Shown here: piece after piece, positions 53,719 through 60,783 of the stretch | Layout: every line of letters starts with the position of its first letter | How positions within the stretch are numbered: the first letter of the stretch is position 1 | NCBI GenBank assembly: GCA_964511645.1 | Contig: CAZEGV010000005.1 | Location: forward strand, 3,050 to 67,049 | Length of the DNA: 64,000 nt | Origin: CAZEGV01 sp964511645 | GTDB lineage: Bacteria; Bacteroidota; Bacteroidia; Cytophagales; JAAEPT01 | Direction of reading: 5' to 3' | Notes under the pieces: model-generated | What the model saw: only the letters and a program-made list of their open reading frames with translations | The model's database searches: none | Told to the model about the DNA's origin: nothing | Program-made: the position numbers and the translations under genes

Positions 53719-55594
53719 AATTTGTCTCATCATAATATCACTTTTTTCATCCACACTAACTTGGGCACAGCTATACCAAAGTACAATTCCGTATAAAACA
53801 GTAAAAAACCAAGCAAAAGGTGGAGATACATTAAACCTACCTTTTATAGATGATTTTAGTTCATACACAGGAAGCCCAACTAATGACTACTGGTTAGCAG
53901 GTGGAGGTGGATATGTTAACAATTCTTATGCTGTTTTTCCTCCAAGTTACAATGCACTTACGCTAGATGGCACTGATAATAACGGGCAACCGTATAATTT
54001 TGTTTCTGGTGCTACCGAAAATGTATCAATCGACATAGATGGAGAGACGGATTACATCATTAGTAAACCAATAGATTTATCTATTTATGGCACACTAGAC
54101 GGTATTGCTTTTAGCTTTTATTGGCAAAAAGGAAGTTTCTCTGCCAATACGATTCCAGAATTAAAAGACGGAGATACATTGAAATTATTCTTTAAGTCTA
54201 AATCAGGGGCTTGGAAAAAGGTTTTTCCTATCGATAGTAACAAAAGAAAACAAATGGACACACTGATCAATGGGCATGATTTTGTGTATGAATTTCTATC
54301 AATAAAAGACACCAATTACCTCCATGATGCTTTTCAATTTAAATTTACAACACACGGAAAAGTGACAGGTGCATGGGATGTATGGAACATAGACTATGTC
54401 TACCTGGACAAAGGTCGATTAACCGATAACATACAGGATTTTGCATTTTCTAGCGTAAGCCAATCTCTATTTGCTGATTATCACAGCATCCCTGTAGAGG
54501 CTCTATTGCAATCCAACTTCACGCTAAGCGATGGTATTAACGCAAAAACATTTAACCTGACCAATATTGGTAACTTTATTGGACAAACGAATTTAGATAT
54601 AACTGCCAACGGTTTACTTATGAGTCAAAGTACGGCAACTGGAGATTTCTTACCTGCACAATCCAACAAAGAGGTGAACTTGTCAATAGACAAAATAACG
54701 TTTAATAATAATATTGGCGGAATCCCTAACCCTAATGAGATTACGTTTATATCAAAACTATCCTTAGTCACACCTGATGACAGTTTGTCTACAAATGACA
54801 CTTTATCCTTTACAAACACACTTAAAGACTATTACGCTTATGATGACGGAAGTGCCGAAATGGCAATCGGATTTGGTGAATATGGTGAACTAGTAATGGA
54901 ATATGAGTTTAGCGGAAGCGACACCATCACAGCAATTGATATTAATTTCTTAAAAATCGGTCACAATCTTGAAAACACCCCAATTTCCATCCGTTTATGG
55001 GAATCGATTGAAGGTGTAAACGGAGCAAATAGTTCTGTTCGATTGGCGAGCATTTTTACTGGAGTTCGGTATAAAACAGGGCTTAATCAGTTCACTAGAT
55101 ATAACTTAGACAAAGGCATCATCTTATCTCCTGGAAAGTATTATATTGGCTATGAATCTGCTTCTCTAAACCCTACTTATATAGGTTTTGATAAAAACAC
55201 CGATCTTATACAACAAAAAGTATATATGAGAAGAAGCGGAGAAGTTTGGTCGCAGGACGAAACAATCTTGCTAGCTGGAACACCTATGATACGCCCTGTA
55301 TTTGGGGATGTGACTGGGCTAAAAAACACTAAAGAAGAAGAAAAAGAACAAATCAAAACTACGTTAAACGTCAAAGTATATCCAAACCCTACTGCCAATA
55401 AACTTCACATAGAAAAAGGTGTAAAAACTATTATACTTAGCGACATTACAGGTAGAAAAGTAATAGAACAAACGAATCTTGATATTGAGTCTAAAACTAT
55501 ACTTGAACTGGGATTTTTAAACAAAGGCACTTACTACCTCTACCTCAGTGATGGCAGGCTAGAAGAAGTCCAAATGATTGTAGTAAGTCAATAG
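53711..55594 (+). CDS. Large secreted T9SS cargo protein
   Basis: 627 residues with a signal peptide (ICLIIISLFSSTLTWAQ). A jellyroll-like N-terminal region (FIDDFSSYTGSP near 45; SFYWQKG near 135) resembles adhesin or MAM/LamG-type modules. A later beta-rich region contains YYAYDDGSAEMAIGFGE (core near 375). The C-terminus is a T9SS type A sorting domain (VYPNPTANKLHIEKG, then GTYYLYL). Export to the surface by the T9SS is expected. No enzyme motif was seen. Confidence 0.85.
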   Translation: MARICLIIISLFSSTLTWAQLYQSTIPYKTVKNQAKGGDTLNLPFIDDFSSYTGSPTNDYWLAGGGGYVNNSYAVFPPSYNALTLDGTDNNGQPYNFVSGATENVSIDIDGETDYIISKPIDLSIYGTLDGIAFSFYWQKGSFSANTIPELKDGDTLKLFFKSKSGAWKKVFPIDSNKRKQMDTLINGHDFVYEFLSIKDTNYLHDAFQFKFTTHGKVTGAWDVWNIDYVYLDKGRLTDNIQDFAFSSVSQSLFADYHSIPVEALLQSNFTLSDGINAKTFNLTNIGNFIGQTNLDITANGLLMSQSTATGDFLPAQSNKEVNLSIDKITFNNNIGGIPNPNEITFISKLSLVTPDDSLSTNDTLSFTNTLKDYYAYDDGSAEMAIGFGEYGELVMEYEFSGSDTITAIDINFLKIGHNLENTPISIRLWESIEGVNGANSSVRLASIFTGVRYKTGLNQFTRYNLDKGIILSPGKYYIGYESASLNPTYIGFDKNTDLIQQKVYMRRSGEVWSQDETILLAGTPMIRPVFGDVTGLKNTKEEEKEQIKTTLNVKVYPNPTANKLHIEKGVKTIILSDITGRKVIEQTNLDIESKTILELGFLNKGTYYLYLSDGRLEEVQMIVVSQ

Positions 55595-55605
55595 GTATCG
55601 CTGAA

Positions 55606-55923
55606 ATGTACAAAAAACCCAAAGGAAGACATTGTAAATCACTCTCTATAAATGACGTAGTAGAAGCTTTTTTTAAAGACAAAAAGATGACTACACGTTA
55701 TTACGAAACGATGGTAATAGCATATTGGGGAAAGATTGTAGGACGTGCTATTGAGAAATACACCCAAATGGTAGATGTAAAAAACGGAGTCCTTTATGTG
55801 AAAATCAGTTCCCCAGCACTAGTCAACGAACTAAGTATGAACCGTAGCCAACTGATAAAGCTGGTTAATACCGAAGTTGAAAAGAAGGTGGTGCATAAAG
55901 TAATTTTTTTAGCAGGAGATTAA
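55606..55923 (+). CDS. DUF721/DciA-like protein
   Basis: 105 residues of the DUF721 family: VEAFFKDKKMTTRYYETMVIAYWGKIVG (core near 15-42) then LYVKISSPALVNELSMNRSQLIKLVN (core near 62-85). DciA members help load the replicative helicase in bacteria without DnaC; that role is assumed here. It starts 11 bp after the secreted protein gene and is followed by a terminator. Confidence 0.85.
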   Translation: MYKKPKGRHCKSLSINDVVEAFFKDKKMTTRYYETMVIAYWGKIVGRAIEKYTQMVDVKNGVLYVKISSPALVNELSMNRSQLIKLVNTEVEKKVVHKVIFLAGD

Positions 55924-55970
55924 ACAATATCACTTTTTCCATATTAACCTTAAAATGGTATTGCTAATTT

Positions 55971-55996
55971 GGGCGTTTCCCCACTCGCAAAAAAAA
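55971..55996 (-). repeat. Remnant of the two-hairpin repeat, copy F
   Basis: On the minus strand TTTTTTTTGCG, then GTGGGG and AACGCCC: the two ends of the repeat seen in full at 57198, with the interior missing. It lies between the convergent ends of the DciA-like gene and the beta-barrel gene. Confidence 0.45.
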
Positions 55997-56073
55997 CAAC
56001 TTATCGCTGTTTTAATTGTTTTTTTTTTAAAAGAATGCTGATTGGGTTATAAATGATAAAATTACCCTATAAA

Positions 56074-56106
56074 AAAAGAGCTACACATTTGCTGTATAGC
56101 TCTTTT
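56074..56106. terminator. Bidirectional terminator between the DciA-like gene and the beta-barrel gene
   Basis: AAAAGAGCTA (56074-56083) pairs perfectly with TAGCTCTTTT (56097-56106), with A- and T-runs on the two sides. It serves both convergent genes. Confidence 0.85.
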
Positions 56107-56129
56107 AATAAATCTGAATATTGTTAGTG

Positions 56130-56828
56130 TTATATCCTCAATGCAATTCCTACGCTTAAGTTAACAGAACCCATACTTTGCTTAAAACTATTGGTGTCTT
56201 TTCCGCCCAAACTATCAGTAATTTTCACATCATTAAACTCTGGATTTGAACCAATATAGTCCAAATTAGTCAATAAGCTTACTTTATTCCCTAAGTCAAA
56301 CTTAAACCCTGCACCAAGTAGATAGGCAAAAGAAGATGCCGATCCAGCATCTTGCTCAACCCAAAACTCTGTACCTAAAATCGGAGTTGACAATCGAAAC
56401 GTAGGAGCTTTTGCAGTCAAAAAACCCATCATAAGCCTTGTGTCAAAGCTTACTTTCTCGGATATAGGAAACGAGCCATATCCACCTACCATTAGGCCAC
56501 TAATACTCCAGCTTCCGCTCTCAAGTGACCATACTGTTCCAGGGTTCTCTTTTGCTACATCATCTACAAAAGCTTGTGCATCTATTGAGTGAGCTTGGCT
56601 GTGTAGCATTGCCGTTATCCCAAAGTTTCCTTTTAGCTTGTATGCAAATGAGAGGTTAAAATTAACTCCTGAGTTAGCAAACCCTGCCGCATCATTGTCT
56701 ATGTTTTTACTAACGAAATCTCCAGTTGGAGTGCTAAACCCCAAAGAGAGTCCAATATAGCCCTTCTTTTCTTGTGTGTAGCCAAGTACGCTGATACTTG
56801 TAAGTAAAACTAATAATGTCTTTTTCAT
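56130..56828 (-). CDS. Outer membrane beta-barrel protein, unknown function
   Basis: 232 residues. A signal peptide (KKTLLVLLTSISVLGYTQ) is followed by alternating amphipathic strands, with GYIGLSLGFSTPTGDFV at the start and LSVGIALRI at the end, typical of an 8-10-strand OmpW/opacity-type barrel. It is divergent from the XRE regulator gene, with a perfect 12-bp dyad in the gap, so control by that regulator is plausible. Confidence 0.82.
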   Translation of the reverse strand: MKKTLLVLLTSISVLGYTQEKKGYIGLSLGFSTPTGDFVSKNIDNDAAGFANSGVNFNLSFAYKLKGNFGITAMLHSQAHSIDAQAFVDDVAKENPGTVWSLESGSWSISGLMVGGYGSFPISEKVSFDTRLMMGFLTAKAPTFRLSTPILGTEFWVEQDAGSASSFAYLLGAGFKFDLGNKVSLLTNLDYIGSNPEFNDVKITDSLGGKDTNSFKQSMGSVNLSVGIALRI

Positions 56829-56872
56829 ATTTTGTTTATTTTATTTTTACAAAAAAAGACATTATTAATTTC

Positions 56873-56903
56873 TTAAATTATAGCATATAACGCTATAATT
56901 TAA
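56873..56903. promoter_or_regulatory. Perfect 12-bp dyad between the beta-barrel and XRE genes
   Basis: TTAAATTATAGC (56873-56884) and GCTATAATTTAA (56892-56903) flank the 7-bp spacer ATATAAC. It lies 44 bp upstream of the beta-barrel start and 28 bp upstream of the XRE start. The half-site TTATAGCG occurs again just after the XRE coding region (near 57178-57185). A binding site for the XRE protein is likely but not proven. Confidence 0.55.
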
Positions 56904-56931
56904 AACTAATATTATCCTTTACTTACGGTGT

Positions 56932-57177
56932 GTGAGAAAGGGGGTAGATATTGAGTATATAAAAGCTTTTGGGAGGCATCTAGCCAAAACAAGGAAGGCA
57001 AAAGGCTTTACTCAAGAAGGGGTATGTTATGATATTGACTTATCTTTGTCTCAAATTGCAAGAATAGAAACAGGAAAAATTTGCCCATCAATTGATACCG
57101 TCCTTCGTATCGCTAAAGGTTTGGGCGTGCATCCAAAAGATTTGTTTGATTTTGAGGTAACTAGTACATCGGTTTAA
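56932..57177 (+). CDS. XRE-family helix-turn-helix regulator
   Basis: 81 residues from GTG 56932. A single Cro/C1-type domain: FGRHLAKTRKAKGFTQEGVC (core 13-32), recognition helix LSLSQIARIETGK (near 37) and PSIDTVLRIAKGLGVHPKDLF (core near 53-70). No ligand or protease domain is attached. It probably controls its own gene and the divergent barrel gene through the dyad between them. Confidence 0.92.
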   Translation: MRKGVDIEYIKAFGRHLAKTRKAKGFTQEGVCYDIDLSLSQIARIETGKICPSIDTVLRIAKGLGVHPKDLFDFEVTSTSV

Positions 57178-57197
57178 TTATAGCGTAAGTTTTTTTT

Positions 57198-57312
57198 GCG
57201 TGAGGGATAGTAACGGCATCCTTTTTTTGACTTAAAAACAATAATAAATAAAAAAAGATATAGCGCATAGCCCGACATCATTTCGCTTTTTCAGCGAGAT
57301 GATGGCACGCCC
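57198..57312 (+). repeat. Intergenic two-hairpin repeat, copy E
   Basis: GCGTGAGGGATAGTAACGG then CATCC, an 8-bp A/T hairpin (CTTTTTTT with AAAAAAAG), GATATAGCGCATAGCCCGAC, then a second hairpin CATCAT..CGCT/AGCG..ATGATG. It closes with ACGC, complementary to the opening GCGT. It lies between the convergent XRE and speE-like genes. This is the cleanest copy for a consensus. Confidence 0.82.
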
Positions 57313-58860
57313 TTAATACAAGTCCCAATTACCCTTGAGGTAATAGTTAGGCAAACATGGTCTAGCCAATGTGTTTACTTTAATTCCGCTAGTATCCACC
57401 ATCGGCTTGCCAAAAGAAGTCAACAAAGCAACTGACTCATTGTTTAACCATTTATGATTTTTTTTCGAGAAATCTGTTTGGTGAAGTTTTTTTTTCATCC
57501 CCACCTTATTTAGTATCTTACTCCCAATCACCCAACCCCACTCTCCCATTGTAATCACCTGATTATGAATCGGTAAAGTATAAAATCCAGTCTCTTGCAT
57601 CGTCTTTTCAATACAATAAAAAGCTTTGGTAGCAAAATAAGGACTCCCAGCCTGGGTAATCACAATACCATCATCTGCTAACAAATCATTGATGTACCCA
57701 TAAAAATTTTTGGTGTATAGTTTATTGATGTCAATCGTCCTTGGGTCAGGTAAGTCAATAATCACCAAATCATACTTTTTATTACTTTCACGGGCATATA
57801 TAAAAGCGTCTTGGTGAATAATTGTCACTTTTTTATCTGACAAAGAGTGTTGATTCATACTCAATAACGCAGGATGAGTTGATGCTAAAATTGTCATTTT
57901 AGGGTCTAAATCTACTAGGGTAATCTCTTCTATTTCAGGATGTTTAAGCAGTTCTCTAACGGCACATCCGTCTCCTCCTCCCATAATAAGAATTTTTTGT
58001 TTTTGATTGCTCAAGGCTAATGGGATTTGTACCAATGGCTCATGATACATCCATTCGTCAAAGGAAGATAATTGTTGATTACCATTGATAAATAACCAAT
58101 AATAACCTTTGGATTCGGTAATAACTATTTTTTGGTATCGGCTTTGTTCTATGTGGATTATTTTGTCTTTATAACGCTTCTGCTCTCCAAAAAGAATAAT
58201 TTTTTCGGAAAATACACAACCACTGATAATGAGTATGAAGGTTGCTAAAAAGGCGAATCGTAATGTGTTTTTTGATTTTAGAGAATTTGATAATTTAAAA
58301 ATAATAATAGACGCTACTAATAAGTTAACTAAACCTAAAGCGTAAGGGGTATAGGTCATTCCTAAATACGGAATTCCTATAAAAACAAAAAACACTCCGC
58401 CTATTAAGCTTCCTATATAATCCCATGACATCACAGAGGCTATGTTGAGTCGAAGTTCCTCGTATTTCTCATTAATTCTCGTGACGAGGGGTATTTCCAT
58501 ACCTATCAATAGACCTATGCAAATACTTAAGGCGTAAATAATAATACCGTAGTAAACGGTTCGTCCAGCGGCGACAAAGACAATAGATGCGGTAAAAGAT
58601 ATTAAAATTGATAAGGCAATTTCAATCCACACAAATTTGTCTAATAAATCATGGATTAAAAAACGGCTCAAGCGACTACCTATTCCCATAGAGAATAGCA
58701 TCACCGATATAATCATCGTCCACTGAACGGTCGCATCGGGCAAAAAATAAGAGGCGAGTGTTGCCAAAATATATTCGGCAACTACGCCTGCTATACCTGT
58801 TGCTAGTAAAGAAAATTTAAGAATAGTTGAGCTTAAATCTTTGTGTTGATTATTTCCCAA
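57313..58860 (-). CDS. speE: Membrane-anchored spermidine synthase-like protein
   Basis: About 515 residues. The N-terminal ~200 residues hold seven or so transmembrane helices (KFSLLATGIAGVVAEYIL onward). The C-terminal half is an aminopropyltransferase/Rossmann domain with ILIMGGGDGCAVREL (near 295) and DLVIIDLPDPRT (near 365), the SAM-type and catalytic Asp region of SpeE. The frame is open to an ATG at 58911, but that would overlap the upstream gene by 62 bp. TTG 58860 gives a normal short start before the first helix, so I prefer it. It lies in one operon with SpeD, so decarboxylated SAM is the probable substrate. Confidence 0.85.
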   Translation of the reverse strand: MGNNQHKDLSSTILKFSLLATGIAGVVAEYILATLASYFLPDATVQWTMIISVMLFSMGIGSRLSRFLIHDLLDKFVWIEIALSILISFTASIVFVAAGRTVYYGIIIYALSICIGLLIGMEIPLVTRINEKYEELRLNIASVMSWDYIGSLIGGVFFVFIGIPYLGMTYTPYALGLVNLLVASIIIFKLSNSLKSKNTLRFAFLATFILIISGCVFSEKIILFGEQKRYKDKIIHIEQSRYQKIVITESKGYYWLFINGNQQLSSFDEWMYHEPLVQIPLALSNQKQKILIMGGGDGCAVRELLKHPEIEEITLVDLDPKMTILASTHPALLSMNQHSLSDKKVTIIHQDAFIYARESNKKYDLVIIDLPDPRTIDINKLYTKNFYGYINDLLADDGIVITQAGSPYFATKAFYCIEKTMQETGFYTLPIHNQVITMGEWGWVIGSKILNKVGMKKKLHQTDFSKKNHKWLNNESVALLTSFGKPMVDTSGIKVNTLARPCLPNYYLKGNWDLY

Positions 58861-59560
58861 ATCCTCCTCCTCTTGACCTTGAGCTTCCTGAACTTCTGTA
58901 CCTCGATCCACTGCGGTATTTTGATGTTCCGCTATTTATTCTTTTTTGCATTGCGGAGCTTTTTGTTCCATACTTAGGTGATCCTGTTGTTGTTTTGCCA
59001 TAATAGGCTTGTCGACCACGGTAAGAAGAATTGTAAGTATTATAATTGTTTCGGTAAAACATACCACCGCCAAACATAGCACGCATAAACAGGTAGTTAG
59101 AGAAAAAATGCCAAGTACCACCTCCCCAATGTCCATATCGAGAATTACCGACGTATCGGCTATAACCTAGTGGTGCTGGTATTTTTGAGATTTTACCTGT
59201 GGAGTCTTTAGACGCAATCACCATCCCCATATTATCTGCATGAGATTTAAAGAATGATTTACTAACCTTATACCAAGGTGTTGTAATAGTATAAGGTATT
59301 TTTTGTACAAGCTCTTCTCCTGCATTGTTAATCATTAAACTGTCTTTTTCTTTTATGATTTTATATTGATGTTTGTAGTCACTACTAAATAAACCACTAT
59401 TATCCTCTAAGTCATACAAAACAATATCATAAACAGGTTCATTTCCCATTTCTTTAATCATAATATCTATGGGGCTTTTTATGTGTTTGGGCTCTCCACC
59501 ACAGGCGGTCAAAAACATTATCAATAAGCTCAATAATATGTATTTTAAATAATTTTTCAT
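58850..59560 (-). CDS. Lipoprotein of the polyamine module, unknown function
   Basis: 236 residues. The lipobox is LTAC near Cys20, so it is a lipoprotein. A beta-rich domain (~35-140) is followed by a Gly/aromatic region (HWGGGTWHFF, FGGGMFYRNN) and a long Arg/Ser/Gly/Tyr-rich basic tail ending RSRGGGFGK. I do not recognise a named family with certainty; it resembles DUF4247-like lipoproteins in neighbourhood rather than in clear sequence. It lies between speD (4-bp overlap) and the speE-like gene. Confidence 0.75.
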   Translation of the reverse strand: MKNYLKYILLSLLIMFLTACGGEPKHIKSPIDIMIKEMGNEPVYDIVLYDLEDNSGLFSSDYKHQYKIIKEKDSLMINNAGEELVQKIPYTITTPWYKVSKSFFKSHADNMGMVIASKDSTGKISKIPAPLGYSRYVGNSRYGHWGGGTWHFFSNYLFMRAMFGGGMFYRNNYNTYNSSYRGRQAYYGKTTTGSPKYGTKSSAMQKRINSGTSKYRSGSRYRSSGSSRSRGGGFGK

Positions 59561-59943
59561 AATGTCTTAATTCGTTCATTTATAATATAATTCCCTCTTT
59601 CAAAATGCTTCTGAACACAGTTATCTGTTCCAAGTGATTTTTTGAGCCAAGCAATAGCTTTTTCAAAATTCAGCACTTCTCCACAAGTATAAATATCCAC
59701 TGAAGCAAAACAATGTTCAGGCCAAGTATGAATACTTAAATGACTTTCTTTTATAATCACCATGCCTGATACGCCTTGCGGAGAAAAAGTATGAAACCGT
59801 TCATCAACAATAGTTGCACCAGCCTGATTAGCAGCTTCTACCATTATTTCTTGTATAAGACTTGTGTTAGATAAGTCTTCGTTACATTGGTATAGATCTA
59901 ACAATACATGTTGCCCAATTGGGGTAGAAAAATTATCGCTCAT
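59557..59943 (-). CDS. speD: S-adenosylmethionine decarboxylase, SpeD class
   Basis: 128 residues, the short prokaryotic AdoMetDC. Self-cleavage is expected between Glu66 and Ser67 (KESHLSIHTWPE), making the pyruvoyl group. His72 and Cys87 complete the catalytic set at the spacing of Thermotoga S63/H68/C83. It supplies decarboxylated SAM to the SpeE-like protein two genes on. It starts 5 bp after the DUF4178 gene. Confidence 0.96.
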   Translation of the reverse strand: MSDNFSTPIGQHVLLDLYQCNEDLSNTSLIQEIMVEAANQAGATIVDERFHTFSPQGVSGMVIIKESHLSIHTWPEHCFASVDIYTCGEVLNFEKAIAWLKKSLGTDNCVQKHFERGNYIINERIKTL

Positions 59944-59948
59944 CTTTT

Positions 59949-60536
59949 TTATAGTAGATTAATTTGATTTGTTTCTATTTCAAAACTAAGATATACTTTA
60001 GGATTTTCTCCTTCCACTACTTCTACAGAAATATATTTAGTATCTGTGCTGTCATAAAATTCTATAAAAGCATACAAATAACTTTGCTCTCCTTCATTTA
60101 TATAACATCTCGCACTTCCGCCACTGTCCATATAGTAAGCTTGTCCTAAGTAATGAAAAGCCAATTCTCCTTCTTTTATTTTTAACAAATCGTCTACAGC
60201 AACTCCTAATTCATTAATATTCAAAGTTCTGTTTCCTCCATTTATTTCATAAGGATCTATCGATTCTATTTGTAACCAGAACTCTTCTCCTCTATCCGAT
60301 ATGCAATTGTATTCATACCAAAACAAATCGCCATCTTCTGCTTCATGTCTATTTTTAGATTTTACTTCTAACGTAAACTCTTCTTTCCTATCGCCAAATT
60401 TTTTAATGGATAACTTAGTACCCACCTTCAAATCTTCCAAAGGTGTATTAAAACTTTTTTTCTTCCCTTTAAAAAAGAAATAAGCCCCAATTGCTGACAG
60501 AACTAGCAATAGGATTACAAATTGAGAATTTTCCAT
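59949..60536 (-). CDS. DUF4178 protein, membrane-anchored
   Basis: 195 residues. One N-terminal transmembrane helix (VILLLVLSAIGAYFFF) is followed by a lysine-rich stop-transfer and a DUF4178-type all-beta domain: LKVGTKLSIKKFGDRKEEF (core near 37), WYEYNCISDRGEEFWLQIE (core near 72) and FHYLGQAYYMDSGGSARCYI (core near 125). The function is unknown. DUF4178 genes recur beside SpeD and SpeE-like genes. It is first in this four-gene operon, with a -7 box just upstream. Confidence 0.85.
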   Translation of the reverse strand: MENSQFVILLLVLSAIGAYFFFKGKKKSFNTPLEDLKVGTKLSIKKFGDRKEEFTLEVKSKNRHEAEDGDLFWYEYNCISDRGEEFWLQIESIDPYEINGGNRTLNINELGVAVDDLLKIKEGELAFHYLGQAYYMDSGGSARCYINEGEQSYLYAFIEFYDSTDTKYISVEVVEGENPKVYLSFEIETNQINLL

Positions 60537-60559
60537 AAACTTTATTTTTACCCCGAAAA

Positions 60560-60567
60560 CAAAGTTA
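60560..60567 (-). promoter_or_regulatory. Predicted -7 box of the DUF4178-speD operon
   Basis: On the minus strand TAACTTTG, an exact TAnnTTTG, 24 bp before the DUF4178 ATG. No good -33 TTTG is seen at 17-21 bp. Confidence 0.5.
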
Positions 60568-60783
60568 GTTTATTTTTTGATTTATCCTATACTCCAAAAC
60601 ATTCTTGACTATCATTTTTTCTCCCTTTTTTGTCTTTGTTTTAGAAAAGTCCATCTCTTTTTTTAAGTAAGATGACCCATAAGACATTCTTCCTTTATGA
60701 TTTATAGATTAGATTGAGTATTTTGCCTTTCAATTTAGATTTATGTAGGTTACAAAACAGTCTAATATTGAATACACGTTATA

